Program-made: the position numbers and the translations under genes
Assembly: GCF_010993745.1 (NCBI RefSeq)
Contig: NZ_WOTN01000002.1
Location: 2,046,001-2,110,000 of the forward strand
Length of the DNA stretch: 64,000 bases
Source of the DNA: Fodinicola acaciae
GTDB lineage: Bacteria; Actinomycetota; Actinomycetes; Mycobacteriales; HKI-0501
Direction: 5' to 3'
Part shown: in pieces, positions 37,035 to 46,613 of the stretch
How positions within the stretch are numbered: position 1 is the stretch's first letter
Layout: each line of letters opens with the position of its first letter
The notes under the pieces: generated by a model
Database searches by the model: none
Told to the model about the DNA's origin: nothing
The model's input: the letters and a program-made list of their open reading frames with translations, nothing else

Positions 37035-38333
37035 CTACTTGATCAGCGAAGACAGTTTCGTCTGCAGTTCCGCCAGTGCCTGGTCGGAGGTTTTCGTGCC
37101 GTTGAGCGCGTCGGTGGCGGCGGTCTGGATCGCCGTCGACACGTCCTGGTACTGCACCGCGGCCGGCCGCTTCTTGGCCTTCAGGATCGACTCCTTCAGC
37201 GTGGACAGGTACGGGAACTTCGCCTGCAGCTGCGGGTTGTCGTACAACGAGGCCCAGGTCGGCGCCTCGGAGGTCGCCGTCAGGTTGTCGTTCTCCTGCT
37301 GCTCACCGGTGATGAACTTGATGAACTCCAGCGCCGTCTTCTTGTTCTTGGTGAACTTGCTGATCGCCAGGTCGTGCCCACCGAGCGTGGAGACGCCGGG
37401 ACCGTTGAGGCCCGGAATCGGGGCGATGGCGAACTTTCCGTTCACCTTCGACGATCCGTCCGCCGCGCTGAACTTCGCATAGGTGTACGGCCAGTTGCGC
37501 TCGAACACCAGGTTGCCTTCCTGGAAGGCGCGCCGCGACTCCTCTTCCTTGTAGGTCAACGCGGCTTTCGGGATATATCCCTGTTTGATGCCGTTGACCA
37601 GGAAATCGACGCCCTGCTTGGCGGCCGGCGTGTTCACGTCCGGCTTGCCCTGGTCGTTGAGGACGGTGCCGCCGGCCGAGTTGATGGCCTCGGAGAAGTT
37701 ACAGGTCAGTCCCTCGTATTTGGCAAGCTGCCCGGCAAAACAGCCGATCGCCGGATGTTTTGCCTGCACTTTCTTGCAGGCCGCGGTCATCTCGGCCCAG
37801 GTCGACGGCGCAGAGGTGACGCCGGCCTCGGTCAACAGATCCTTGCGGTAGTAGAGCAGCGCACCGTCGGACGCACGCGGTACGGCGTACAACTTGTTGA
37901 AGTATTTGGCGGTTTCCACCGTTGGCGCCAGATACGACGACAGCGGGATCTGCGCCTCGGGCAGTTGCTCGATCCACTGGTTCGCGGCGAACTCGGCGAC
38001 CCAGACCACGTCGACGTCCAGCACGCTGTACGTCGCCGACTTGGACGAGAAGTTCTGCACCATCTGCTGGCGCTGGCTGTCGGCGTCCTCCGGCAGCTCG
38101 ATCAGCGTCACCTTCTGGTCGGGATGCAGCTTGTTCCACGCGTTGATCTGGTTTTGCCGGTTGCCGGAGGTGTCCTTGCCCTGCACCAGCGTGATCGGAC
38201 CGGTGCCGGTCAGCTCGCCGGCGGTCCCTGACGTGCCGCCACCGCCACCGCCACCGCAGGCGGACAGGACGAGTGCCGCTGACACCGCCACCGCGACCGC
38301 GGCTGACGGCCCGAAGAGGCGTACTCGACGCAT
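37035..38333 (-). CDS. Sugar ABC transporter substrate-binding lipoprotein, second operon
   Basis: This family 1 solute-binding protein of 432 residues has a signal peptide ending in the lipobox LSAC, followed by a run of Gly residues. Recognisable segments are KDTSGNRQNQINAWNKLHPD and DVVWVAEFAANQWIEQLP. It is tethered to the outer face of the membrane and feeds the permeases downstream. The ATG at 38333 has GAGGGAG eight bases upstream. The region 38334-38507 holds the promoter but no clear operator. A trehalose- or maltose-type substrate is possible but unproven. Confidence 0.9.
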   Translation of the reverse strand: MRRVRLFGPSAAVAVAVSAALVLSACGGGGGGGTSGTAGELTGTGPITLVQGKDTSGNRQNQINAWNKLHPDQKVTLIELPEDADSQRQQMVQNFSSKSATYSVLDVDVVWVAEFAANQWIEQLPEAQIPLSSYLAPTVETAKYFNKLYAVPRASDGALLYYRKDLLTEAGVTSAPSTWAEMTAACKKVQAKHPAIGCFAGQLAKYEGLTCNFSEAINSAGGTVLNDQGKPDVNTPAAKQGVDFLVNGIKQGYIPKAALTYKEEESRRAFQEGNLVFERNWPYTYAKFSAADGSSKVNGKFAIAPIPGLNGPGVSTLGGHDLAISKFTKNKKTALEFIKFITGEQQENDNLTATSEAPTWASLYDNPQLQAKFPYLSTLKESILKAKKRPAAVQYQDVSTAIQTAATDALNGTKTSDQALAELQTKLSSLIK

Positions 38334-38507
38334 TACGAAGCTCCCTCTGTTGATGTGCGCGTGGCCGTAACTCATGTGGTGCAGGCCACGGTCCAGCTTT
38401 GCGCATTCAACACCATGAACATGTCGGCTGTCCGGTTGGTGACCGGTTTCTTTTGACCTGCCGAGTCGGATGGGCCCGGCGGCGCGGGTTGTGACAGCCT
38501 TGTCGAC

Positions 38508-38933
38508 GTGCCGCGTCATACCTCCTATTGCCATATCCGCTGGTCCGATATGGACGCGTACGGACATGTCAACAATGCGCGTTATTTGACCCTGTTCGAG
38601 GAAGCCCGCACCGAACTGATCGCACGTGCGCCGGCCGAGGACGGGTTGTCCGGACTGATGACCGGCGTACTGGTCGCCCGGCACGAGATCGACTATCTCC
38701 GGCAGGTCGACTACGCCACCGAGCCGGTGCGCATCGACGTGTGGGTCGAGGAGGTCAAAAACGCCTCCTTCACGGTCGCGTACGAGCTCTACGACCGGGA
38801 CAAGCCGGGACTGGTGGCCTGCCGCGCCAGGACGCTGTTGGTGCCGTACGACCTCACCGCGGGCCGCATCAGGCGGCTGTTGGCACAGGAGCAGGCCTGG
38901 CTGCGCGGCTGGCTGCCGGACGGACCCGCGTGA
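38508..38933 (+). CDS. Acyl-CoA thioesterase (hotdog fold, 4HBT type)
   Basis: The 141-residue hotdog-fold protein has the family signature RWSDMDAYGHVNNARYL, in which the Asp is the catalytic residue of 4-hydroxybenzoyl-CoA-type thioesterases. It would hydrolyse an acyl-CoA thioester in the cytosol. It starts at GTG. The next gene begins four bases before its end (GTGA overlap), so the two are translationally coupled. Confidence 0.9.
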   Translation: MPRHTSYCHIRWSDMDAYGHVNNARYLTLFEEARTELIARAPAEDGLSGLMTGVLVARHEIDYLRQVDYATEPVRIDVWVEEVKNASFTVAYELYDRDKPGLVACRARTLLVPYDLTAGRIRRLLAQEQAWLRGWLPDGPA

Positions 38934-39562
38934 CTGCGCGGCTGTCGGGTGCCCAGACGGCGGCCGGTTTCCTGATGCGGCTGCGCCGGCTCGACCCGGA
39001 CGCGCTGGTGCGGATCCGGCGTACCGCGTCTGCGGTCGAGCTGTGCTCGCGGCTGCCGGTCGGTGTGCTGGCCGCCCTGTCCGTCACCGCCGAGCTGGAC
39101 ACGGCGACCGGCGACGAACCGGTGGTGGCTGCTGACGCGATCCTGCGGTCGCTGGCCGCCGACGAGCCGTCGATCGCCCTCTCGCCGCGGCGGGACGCCG
39201 AGTGGATCGGAGCCATGCCGTCCGGCGACTTCGTAGGCCTGGACGCCGTGCCGGCCGAGGTGCTGACCCGGCTGGCCGAGGCGGGCGCGCGTACGTTCAA
39301 ACAGGCCGCCGCCGGACGCAGCGCCAAGGCCGCGCGTACGCTCACCGACGCCGTCCTGGACCATGTCGCGCTGACCGTGTCCGGTGACGCCGGCCAGCCG
39401 ACCGTGGAGGTCACGCAGCGGCTGGTGCAGGGAATGGCGGCGACCGGCCTGATCGCCGGCGCGGCGGTCGAGGTCGAGGTGCGCGAACCGTGGTTGCGGC
39501 TGCGGTCGCCGCTGGGCTCGGTCTACCTGCGCCGCGGTCCGTCGATCGATCTCCTTGTGTAG
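38930..39562 (+). CDS. Hypothetical protein (210 aa) coupled to the thioesterase
   Basis: I do not recognise a family. The protein is soluble, with no signal peptide. It has an N-terminal helical region and a C-terminal half of mixed strands ending in SPLGSVYLRRGPSIDLLV. The GTG overlaps the thioesterase stop, so it is made together with that enzyme. The sequence looks like a conserved actinobacterial protein and not a shadow frame, since codon bias is strong. Confidence 0.75.
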   Translation: MTARLSGAQTAAGFLMRLRRLDPDALVRIRRTASAVELCSRLPVGVLAALSVTAELDTATGDEPVVAADAILRSLAADEPSIALSPRRDAEWIGAMPSGDFVGLDAVPAEVLTRLAEAGARTFKQAAAGRSAKAARTLTDAVLDHVALTVSGDAGQPTVEVTQRLVQGMAATGLIAGAAVEVEVREPWLRLRSPLGSVYLRRGPSIDLLV

Positions 39563-39581
39563 GGGTATTACCGTCGGATGA

Positions 39582-40034
39582 ATGCGAGTCGATCCGCTGG
39601 AGGCGCGGCCGGTCACCCTCGGCCGGGTCCGGCAGTCGCTCGACCGGCTCGGCCACGACTCCACCGTTGACGGCACGCGCCGGCTGGTGATCCCCGGACA
39701 GCGGGCCTCGCTCTGGTTCACCCTCACCGGCGGCCAGCCGACCGACTCCGAGCCGGCCATGCTGTCCGCGCAGGTGGTGGCACACACGCGCGTACCGGTC
39801 GCGTGGGAGCAGCGCGCGCTGACCGCCGCCAACGAGTGGAACAACACACGCCGCCTGCTCCGCTGCTGCATCGGCGACGCGTGCGACGACCTGACGCTGC
39901 CGATCACCGCCGACATGTACGTGCCGCTCGGTCCCGGCGTACACGACGCGCTGCTGGACGAGCTGATGGAATACGTCGCGGTGTCAGCGCAGGCCTGGGT
40001 CACCTGGCTGCACGACGACGCGATGCTGATCTAG
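39582..40034 (+). CDS. YbjN domain-containing protein
   Basis: The 150-residue protein fits the YbjN fold, related to type III secretion chaperones. Visible segments are ANEWNNTRRLLRCCI and LLDELMEYVAVSAQAW near the C-terminus, the most conserved parts of actinobacterial members. Its molecular role is unknown. It lies 19 bp after the preceding gene on the same strand and is the last gene before composite repeat R4, which begins 22 bp after its stop. Confidence 0.8.
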   Translation: MRVDPLEARPVTLGRVRQSLDRLGHDSTVDGTRRLVIPGQRASLWFTLTGGQPTDSEPAMLSAQVVAHTRVPVAWEQRALTAANEWNNTRRLLRCCIGDACDDLTLPITADMYVPLGPGVHDALLDELMEYVAVSAQAWVTWLHDDAMLI

Positions 40035-40056
40035 CTTCCGGGTCGCCAGGCCCGAC

Positions 40057-40540
40057 ATGTCCGTTTTGTATATCATGATCAACATGTATTACGCAGAATA
40101 ATTGCCTCTCCTGCATTGTGCGTCACATGAGTCACACCAGTAACAGCTCGGCGGTGGGTGTGGTGTTCGCATGGACCCCTTACGTGCGTCAGACGCACGC
40201 AGGGAGGCCCTGCCACCACAAGACAAACGGACAAGACGGGCGTTTAGTGGTACAGCAAGATCATTTAGCGTCCGCTGCGGGTTGCTTCCAATGTGGCCAA
40301 ACCCAGCCGACCGCAAACGCGCAGCCGCACCCTGGCGCAAGCAGACGCCATCGAGGCGTCCCCTCCCTTGAGGTCGCCCGCCGCGCAGGCGAAAACCAAC
40401 CACCCATCTACGCAACAAACATGAGGACCCAGCCACCCACCCAACGCAACATAAGGAAGACGCAACCATCCCTCAACGCGACATACATAAAGACCCAACC
40501 ACCCACAGAAACCCCAACCACCACAACAAAGGGGGATGCA
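40057..40540. repeat. Composite intergenic repeat, locus R4
   Basis: The copy begins with the core segment ATGTCCGTTTTG at 40057, where the central palindrome has diverged (ATGATCAACATG). The overlapping-frame block follows in reverse orientation (about 40100-40265) and includes TGCGTCAGACGCA. A segment resembling GCGTCC...GGGTTGCTTCC comes next, then the CCTCCCTTGAGGTCGCCC block (about 40360) and the tandem repeat arm (to about 40540). It is the right half of the full palindrome. The remaining ~90 bp to the convergent glucosidase gene show nothing recognisable. Confidence 0.7.
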
Positions 40541-40633
40541 ACCACCTCCCGATCGCGACACGACGCCCCGCAAGAAATCGGTTGGATTCAGGCTAGACGC
40601 ACGGAAAGGGGCGTTCCGAAAACTCGGCGACGG

Positions 40634-42175
40634 TTAGGTGAGCCAGGCGGTGGCGTCGCCGGGGAGATCACCTGTCACCGGGACGCTGGACAGGACGACC
40701 TCACCGGGCGGCAGCGGTACGGGCTTGTTGGTCACGTTGACCACGCAGGTCAGGCCGCCGTCGCGGCGAAAGGCCAGGCAGCCGGCCGGCGCGTCCAGCC
40801 AGGTCAGGTCACCGGACAGCCCGGGATGCTTGCCGCGCAGCTCCAGCGCCGCGCGATAAAGCGACAGCATCGAGCTGGCGTCGAGGCGTTGTACGTCGGC
40901 GGCCAGCGGCGACCAGCCGGCCGGCATCGGCAGCCAGGTGTCCACCTCCGGCGGCGAGAAGCCGTACGGTGGCTCGCCGGCGCTCCAGGGGAGAGGGATG
41001 CGGCAGTTGTCGCGGCCGCGTTCGACGTGGCCGGAGCGTTCCCAGGTCGGGTCGGTGAGCGCCTCGTCCGGCGGCTCGACGCTCGGCAGGCCGAGCTCGT
41101 CGCCGTTGTAGACGAAGGCGATGCCGGGCAAGGCCAGCTGGAGCAGCGCGGCGGCACGCGCACGCCGCTGGCCGACCAGGCCGTCGCCGAACCGGCTGAC
41201 GTGCCGCTTCACGTCGTGGTTGGACCACACCCAACAGGTCGGTGTGCCGGTGCCGCGTACGGTCTCCAGCGACTGCTCGATCGCCTCGGTCAGCTCGTCG
41301 GCGCGCCAACGCGCCTCGGTGAGCCGGAAGTTGAAGGCGAAATGCAGCTCGTCCGGTCGTACGTACAACCGCAGCCGCTCGTTGTCGCGGACCCACACCT
41401 CGCCGACCGCCATCCGGTCCGGATACTCGTCCAGCACCGAGCGGATCAGCCGGTGTACGTCGTGCACGCCGTCGTTGTCGAAGCGCGGGTCGTCGTCCTC
41501 GCTGCGCAGCAGGTGGACGCCTTCGGTGTGCATGTCCGGCAGGCCGGCCGGCTTGGCCAGGCCGTGCGCCACGTCGACGCGGAAGCCATCGACGCCGCGG
41601 TCGAGCCAGAATCGCAGCGTACGCGCCAAATCCTCGGCAACCTCCGGGTTGTCCCAGTTGAGGTCCGGCTGTTCCGGCGCGAACAGGTGCAGATACCACT
41701 GCCCGTCCGGCACGCGGGTCCACGCCGGCCCGCCGAAGATGCTCGGCCAGTTGTTCGGCGGCTCGCTTCCGTCCGGCCCGTGACCGTCGACGAAGTGATA
41801 GCGCGCCCGCGCGGCACTGCCTGGCGGCGACGCCAGCGCCTCGACGAACCACGGATGCTGGCTGGAGGTGTGGTTGGGTACGACGTCGATCGTCACCTTG
41901 ATGCCGACGTCGTGCGCCGCCGCGAGCAGCCGGTCGAAGGCGGCGAGATCGCCGAAGATCGGGTCGACGTCACGCGGATCGGCCACGTCGTAGCCGTGGT
42001 CGACCATCGGCGAGGTGAAGAAGGGCGTCAGCCAGAGCGCGTCGACGCCGAGCGCGACGAGGTGGTCGAGCCGGCCGCGGATGCCGTCCAGGTCGCCGAC
42101 GCCGTCACCGTTCGCGTCGGCGTAGCTGCGCACGTACACCTGGTAGAAGACCGCGTCACGCCACCAGTCGGCCAC
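40634..42175 (-). CDS. GH13 alpha-glucosidase (oligo-1,6-glucosidase type)
   Basis: The enzyme (about 513 residues) is a cytosolic retaining alpha-glucosidase. Family motifs are DVVPNHTS, GFRVDVAHGL (nucleophile Asp), GEVWV (acid/base Glu) and SNHDVKRH (third Asp), in the usual order. The GTG at 42175 gives VADWWRDAVFYQVY, the standard N-terminus. It has GGAG at suitable distance and is preferred over a TTG at 42208. The gene is not in an operon with the nearby importer genes. It converges on the thioesterase/YbjN genes across repeat R4. Confidence 0.92.
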   Translation of the reverse strand: MADWWRDAVFYQVYVRSYADANGDGVGDLDGIRGRLDHLVALGVDALWLTPFFTSPMVDHGYDVADPRDVDPIFGDLAAFDRLLAAAHDVGIKVTIDVVPNHTSSQHPWFVEALASPPGSAARARYHFVDGHGPDGSEPPNNWPSIFGGPAWTRVPDGQWYLHLFAPEQPDLNWDNPEVAEDLARTLRFWLDRGVDGFRVDVAHGLAKPAGLPDMHTEGVHLLRSEDDDPRFDNDGVHDVHRLIRSVLDEYPDRMAVGEVWVRDNERLRLYVRPDELHFAFNFRLTEARWRADELTEAIEQSLETVRGTGTPTCWVWSNHDVKRHVSRFGDGLVGQRRARAAALLQLALPGIAFVYNGDELGLPSVEPPDEALTDPTWERSGHVERGRDNCRIPLPWSAGEPPYGFSPPEVDTWLPMPAGWSPLAADVQRLDASSMLSLYRAALELRGKHPGLSGDLTWLDAPAGCLAFRRDGGLTCVVNVTNKPVPLPPGEVVLSSVPVTGDLPGDATAWLT

Positions 42176-42274
42176 CGGTACCAACTCCAACAGAATCGTT
42201 CCAGTCAACGGATGCCCGTCATGGTGCCAGACCGGAAGCCGATTCTCCTAACCGATCGTTAACCTCACGGCCAC

Positions 42275-42664
42275 CTACTCGAAGGTGTTGACCATGGAGA
42301 AGGCGGCGCGCTGCAGGTAGTCCCACAGGATCGCGTCGTGCTCGGCCGGCAGGTTCAACGTGTCGACGGCGTCGCGCATGTGCCTCAGCCACGCGTCGCG
42401 CGCCACCGGGTCGACCTTGTACGGCGCGTGCCGCATCCGCAGTCGTGGGTGACCGCGCTGCTGCGAGTACGTCGTCGGGCCACCCCAGTATTGCTCCAGG
42501 AACAGCCGCAGCCGGTCAGCCGCCGGACCGAGGTCCTCCTCCGGATAGAGCGGCCGGAGCACCTCGTCGTCGGCGACGCCGGCGTAGAACGCGTCGACCA
42601 GCTTCACGAACGTCTCGTGACCGCCGACCGCCTCGTAGAAAGTCGTCGTTTGTTCCTGTTCCAC
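42275..42664 (-). CDS. Truncated hemoglobin, group II (GlbO-like)
   Basis: The 129-residue globin has the group II features: the N-terminal [32 protein letters not shown] containing the proximal His, and a RDAWLRHM helix with the conserved Trp. Such proteins bind oxygen or detoxify nitric oxide and peroxides. The GTG at 42664 gives the family's usual start, although the ribosome binding site is weak. It lies ten bases after the MFS gene and 99 bp before the GH13 start, and may be co-transcribed with the MFS gene. Confidence 0.9.
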   Translation of the reverse strand: MEQEQTTTFYEAVGGHETFVKLVDAFYAGVADDEVLRPLYPEEDLGPAADRLRLFLEQYWGGPTTYSQQRGHPRLRMRHAPYKVDPVARDAWLRHMRDAVDTLNLPAEHDAILWDYLQRAAFSMVNTFE

Positions 42665-42674
42665 GGCGACAAGC

Positions 42675-43940
42675 CTATGCCGAGACCTTCCGGGCCGGTC
42701 CGGTCGCCGGATGCTCCATCGCCTCGTCCTGCTGTTGCGTGCTCGGCCAGCCGGCCGCGAGCAGCAGGATCGACAGCAGGCAGGCCGCGCCGCACAGCGC
42801 GACGACGTACGGGGGCAGCAGCACAGCGGCGAGCGCGCCGGCCAGCAGCACACCAACGCCCTGGCTGATCTGCAGGCCGGAGTTGGCCACGCCGAACGCG
42901 CGGCCGCGGAACTCCGGCGCCACCGCGCGCACGTAGTTGGCGTTGACGACCGTCATGCAGGCCAGGCCGACGCCGGACAGGCCGTAGAGCAGCGTCACCA
43001 CCGGCAGCGGCGGGTCCAGCGCGATCGGTACGAGCACCGCGCCGGCCCAGACCGACAGCGGGATCACCAGCTTCTGCCGCAGCGCCGGCCGGATGAACCG
43101 GCCGAGCACCAGAGCGCCGACCGCCTGGCCGATCGGGATGGCCGCGAGCAGGATGCCGACGACCTGCGGGCCGCCGTGCAGATGTGCCGCGTACGGCGCC
43201 GACAGGCCTTCGGAGGCGTAGACGAAACCGCTGGTGACGAAGGCGAGGATCAGATACGGCCGCAGGACGCGGTGACCGAGCACCAGGCGGATGCCGTCGC
43301 CGGTCTCGGCCAGCAGCGACCGGCGTACGGCCGGCCGCGCCGGCGCGTCACGCTTGTGGACCCAGATCCGGATGGCGATCGCGGACAGCGCGAACGTCAC
43401 CGCGTCGACGATCAGCGCGCCTTGCGGGTGCAGCACGGTGACCAGCGCGCCGGCGATCAGGAAGCCGGCCACCTGGGTGGTCTGCCGCAGCACCTGCTGC
43501 AGCGCGTTGGCCAGCACGTACGGGTCGCCGGGGATGGCCACCGGCATGAGCGCCGAGCGGGCCGCCTCGAACGGCGGCTGGAACAGCGCGGAGACGAACA
43601 GCAGGGCGAGCAGCACGGGCAGTGGCACGCCGGGGATGGCGAGCAGGCCGACCATCGCGGCGCGTACCAGGTCGCAGGTCACCATGGTGGCGCGCCACGG
43701 CAGCCGGTCGGCCAGCGCGGCCAGCACCGGGCCGCCGAAGACCCACGGCAGGTAGCCGATCGCGAAGGTGGCGGCGGCGTAGACGGTGTTGTTGGTCTGG
43801 TTCCACACCAGGACCGTCAGCGCAACGGTGGCGAGCAGGTCGCCGACCAGCGACAACACGAGCGTACCGAGCAGCACCCGGGCCTCGACCAGAGCGAAGA
43901 CCTGGCGGTAAGTCGCCGGACGCGCGTCGGTCGCCGCCAA
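42675..43940 (-). CDS. MFS transporter (MFS_3/EntS-like)
   Basis: The protein (about 421 residues) has roughly twelve predicted membrane segments and a loop between segments 6 and 7 rich in Arg. The family segment [20 protein letters not shown] is between segments 2 and 3. It belongs to the group that includes enterobactin exporter EntS and macrolide efflux proteins, so it is probably an efflux pump with unknown substrate. A TTG at 43940 with GGGGAGG eight bases upstream is favoured. ATG at 43985 and GTG at 43994 are longer alternatives without a good binding site. Confidence 0.85.
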   Translation of the reverse strand: MAATDARPATYRQVFALVEARVLLGTLVLSLVGDLLATVALTVLVWNQTNNTVYAAATFAIGYLPWVFGGPVLAALADRLPWRATMVTCDLVRAAMVGLLAIPGVPLPVLLALLFVSALFQPPFEAARSALMPVAIPGDPYVLANALQQVLRQTTQVAGFLIAGALVTVLHPQGALIVDAVTFALSAIAIRIWVHKRDAPARPAVRRSLLAETGDGIRLVLGHRVLRPYLILAFVTSGFVYASEGLSAPYAAHLHGGPQVVGILLAAIPIGQAVGALVLGRFIRPALRQKLVIPLSVWAGAVLVPIALDPPLPVVTLLYGLSGVGLACMTVVNANYVRAVAPEFRGRAFGVANSGLQISQGVGVLLAGALAAVLLPPYVVALCGAACLLSILLLAAGWPSTQQQDEAMEHPATGPARKVSA

Positions 43941-44259
43941 GGACTTCACCTCCCCGTCACGACGCGTATTCGCGCCGTAGCCCATAGTTTGCACGATTCC
44001 GGGTGATTGCGACAGGACCCGTGGTATTCAACATCTTCTGGACGTTCGGGGTCTATCCAGGGTCGGTGTGAATCGTTACTTCCCATCCGCTATGGGACCG
44101 ACCGCACCAACTCCGTCGAGGCGACGAACCTGTCCATTCTCCCTCTCTCCGGCACACGTACGGGGAAGACCCCTGGTTCATTGCCTGTAGGGGCCAACCG
44201 ATGTTGCCGGACACTTTCGGATCCGGACAACCGTTCGTCACGCGGCGTTCCGAAAAAAG
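43941..44259. other. Intergenic region without recognised content
   Basis: Between the MFS start and the MscS stop I see no gene, repeat or strong hairpin. It should contain the promoter of the MFS/globin pair. Confidence 0.3.
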
Positions 44260-45267
44260 TCAGCGAGACTGGGTGCTGGTGCCGTCCGGCGCGCGTACGT
44301 AGAGCTGGCCGCTGAGCGCGGAGGTGATGCCGGCGTCCTCCAGTTCGTCGGAGAGCCGGCGGCGCAGTTCGCGGCCGACCCGCCACTGTCCGTCGGTGGT
44401 GGTCTTCACCGTGACGCGTACGGTCAGGCCGAGGTTGGTGATCTGCTCGACGCCGAGGATCTCCGGCCGCTCCAGCAGGTCGGAGCTGAACTGTTCGTCG
44501 TCGGCCAGGCCGTTGGCGGCTCTGGTGATGACCTCGGTGGCCTGCAGGAGCTGTGTTCCGTACGGCAGCGGCACGTCGATGACGACGACGGCCCAGCCCT
44601 GGCTGCGGTTGCCGACGCGGAGGATCTCGCCGTTGCGGACGTACCAGACCGTCCCCTGCACGTCGCGCAGCCGCGTACAGCGCAGGCCGACGGCCTCGAC
44701 CGTGCCGGAGGCCTCGCCGAGGTCGACGATGTCGCCGACGCCGTACTGGTCCTCCAGGATCATGAACATGCCGGACAGGAAGTCGCGTACCAGCGTCTGC
44801 GCGCCGAAACCGAGCGCGACGCCGGCGATGCCGGCACTGGCCAGCAGCGGCGCGAGGTTGATGCCGAGCTCGCCGAGGATCATCAGCGCGGCGATGGCGC
44901 CGATGATCACCGAGGTGAGGCTGCCGAGCACCGAGCCGATCGTCTCGGCGCGCTGCCGTCGCCGCTCGGAGGCGAGGCCCGCGGCGGCGAGCGCGGCCGG
45001 GATGTGCTCGCTGAGCGGCCGCAGGATGACCGGCAGCTTGCCTTCGGAGCTGGTGCGCACCATCCGCCTGATCAGCCGGCGGACGACCCAGTGGACGATC
45101 ACCGCGAGGATGACGATCAGCAGGATCTTCAGTGGTGTGGCGACGAAGTACTCGGACGCGGCGGCCAGCCAGCCGACGCCGGTCGCCTGCCACACCGACT
45201 GGCAGATCGAGCCGCCGTCGGCCGCGCAGGCCGGCTGAGCGGACAGCAGCCGGAGCAGCGATTCCAT
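44260..45267 (-). CDS. Mechanosensitive ion channel, MscS family
   Basis: The 335-residue membrane protein has three predicted transmembrane helices in its N-terminal half. The pore-lining helix reads AGIAGVALGFGAQTLVRDFL (Gly/Ala-rich). The beta domain and a C-terminal alpha/beta domain follow (VTVKTTTDGQWRVGRELRRR). It would open on membrane tension to release solutes during osmotic downshift. ATG at 45267 is supported by AAGGGA. The last ~10 residues are polar. It stands alone. Confidence 0.92.
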   Translation of the reverse strand: MESLLRLLSAQPACAADGGSICQSVWQATGVGWLAAASEYFVATPLKILLIVILAVIVHWVVRRLIRRMVRTSSEGKLPVILRPLSEHIPAALAAAGLASERRRQRAETIGSVLGSLTSVIIGAIAALMILGELGINLAPLLASAGIAGVALGFGAQTLVRDFLSGMFMILEDQYGVGDIVDLGEASGTVEAVGLRCTRLRDVQGTVWYVRNGEILRVGNRSQGWAVVVIDVPLPYGTQLLQATEVITRAANGLADDEQFSSDLLERPEILGVEQITNLGLTVRVTVKTTTDGQWRVGRELRRRLSDELEDAGITSALSGQLYVRAPDGTSTQSR

Positions 45268-45584
45268 CGGTTCCCTTGTTCGGTGGCGGATGTGCCTACC
45301 CTTCCTTCGTACCCGGCCGCGCCGCCGGCTGGCCAACCACCCCGGGCGTGACGTGAACTTCGTCGCGGCGGCTTGTCCGGATCCTGGTGGACGGCGACTC
45401 CGAAGGCGATTTGAGTGGTTATATGGCATGGTGTCCGGAGGGTGAGCGTACGGTGCAACCGGGACCTTCTGTGAAAAAGCCGTTTCGCGCTCGCCAGCGG
45501 GCCGATCGTGAGCCAGGATGTTGTCACGACCCTGGTTCTTCGCGTATCGCGAACCGTGGTATCGAGCCCTCGAAGGAGGTGCGC
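45268..45584. other. Divergent intergenic region with a short palindrome
   Basis: These 317 bp lie between the MscS gene and the HNH gene. The only clear structure is TTCGCGTATCGCGAA at 45539-45553, a perfect 6-bp-arm palindrome about 30 bp before the HNH start. No gene or repeat is visible. Confidence 0.35.
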
Positions 45585-46142
45585 GTGGCCGGATCCGGAT
45601 CGGCGTTGGTACTCAACGCCACGTACGAACCGCTGTGCGTGGTGCCAGCGCGCCGCGCGGTAGTGCTGATACTCACCGAAAAAGCCGTCTCCGTCGAGGA
45701 TGGAGACGGCTTTTTGCATTCTGCGACCCGTTCGTTCGCAGCACCCGTGGTGGTCCGGCTGACCAAGTTCGTCAAGGTGCCGTTCCGCGCCACCGTGTCC
45801 CTCACCCGAAGAGCCGTCTTCGCGCGCGACGGCGGTCGCTGCGTCTACTGCGGCAAGGCTGCGACGACGATCGACCACGTCGTACCCCGCAGCCGCGGCG
45901 GCGCCCACACCTGGGAAAACGTCGTCGCCGCCTGCGGCCGCTGCAACCACGTCAAGGCCGACCGCACCCTCGCCGAACTAGGCTGGCGCCTGCACCGCCG
46001 ACCGCTGGCACCAAGCGGCCCGGTCTGGCGAGTGCTCGGCCACCGTACGCCCGACCCGGCCTGGAACACCTGGCTCGGCATCGCCGAGGACCTCCCGGCC
46101 GCGACTTTCCCTGCCGCTTTCCCGGATTCGATGACCGCTTGA
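45585..46142 (+). CDS. HNH endonuclease family protein with an intragenic terminator
   Basis: The 185-residue protein starts with the actinobacterial segment VLNATYEPLCVVPARRAVVL. It carries an HNH motif: CVYCGKAATTIDHVVPRSRG, then GRCNHVKADRTL with zinc-type Cys pairs. The GTG start has a perfect AAGGAGGT four bases upstream. Between codons about 32 and 44 the DNA forms a textbook intrinsic terminator (45679-45715). The unusual TTT-TTG codons in such a GC-rich gene are part of its T tract. The biological target of these HNH proteins is unknown. Confidence 0.88.
   Translation: MAGSGSALVLNATYEPLCVVPARRAVVLILTEKAVSVEDGDGFLHSATRSFAAPVVVRLTKFVKVPFRATVSLTRRAVFARDGGRCVYCGKAATTIDHVVPRSRGGAHTWENVVAACGRCNHVKADRTLAELGWRLHRRPLAPSGPVWRVLGHRTPDPAWNTWLGIAEDLPAATFPAAFPDSMTA
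45679..45715 (+). terminator. Intrinsic terminator-like hairpin inside the HNH reading frame
   Basis: AAAAAGCCGTCTCC (45679-45692) pairs perfectly over 14 bp with GGAGACGGCTTTTT (45702-45715) around a 9-base loop. The stem ends in five U residues and is bidirectional in form. It lies about 95 bp after the start codon, so it could truncate transcripts unless translation or an anti-terminator prevents it. Confidence 0.7.
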
Positions 46143-46159
46143 GCGGCCCCGCCGAGAGA

Positions 46160-46565
46160 GGCGATTGAGCCGCCTCACCCGCATCGACAGTCACACCAGT
46201 GACACCTTGGCAGCCGCTCAATGTTCGCAAGGCCCCCATGCGTGCGTCAGACGCACGCATGGAGGCCCTGCTACCAAAACACAAACCGGCAAGACGGACA
46301 TGTAGCGCTACAGGAAGATCGTTTGGCGTCCATACCGACGGGTTGCTTCCCATACGTGACCTGGCTTGCTCGTTCTCCCCGTCGGCGGGCGCAGCCAACC
46401 ACATTTTCGGGGTAAGCCGCCGCCCAACAAGCGCAACCACCCACCCACGCAACAACCAGAAAACGCAACCACTCACCCACCGCAACAACCAGAAAACGCC
46501 GCCACTCCACCCACCGCCCCAACCACCCCCCGCCACAAACTCGCACCACCTCTCACCGCACCACC
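46160..46565. repeat. Composite intergenic repeat, locus R5
   Basis: This copy lacks the palindromic core. It starts with the reversed overlapping-frame block, which contains a perfect hairpin (CATGCGTGCGT / ACGCACGCATG, 46237-46247 and 46251-46261, loop CAG). GCGTCCATACCGACGGGTTG follows at about 46325, then the left arm of the long hairpin (CTTGCTCGTTCTCCCC..., about 46358-46380) without its partner arm, and finally the tandem repeat arm (46425-46565). It fills the gap between the HNH gene and the LuxR gene, whose promoter must lie within or beside it. Confidence 0.7.
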
Positions 46566-46613
46566 TCTCACCGCACTCATCACCACCTCCCAACCGCCGC
46601 TACGCTCCGCAGA

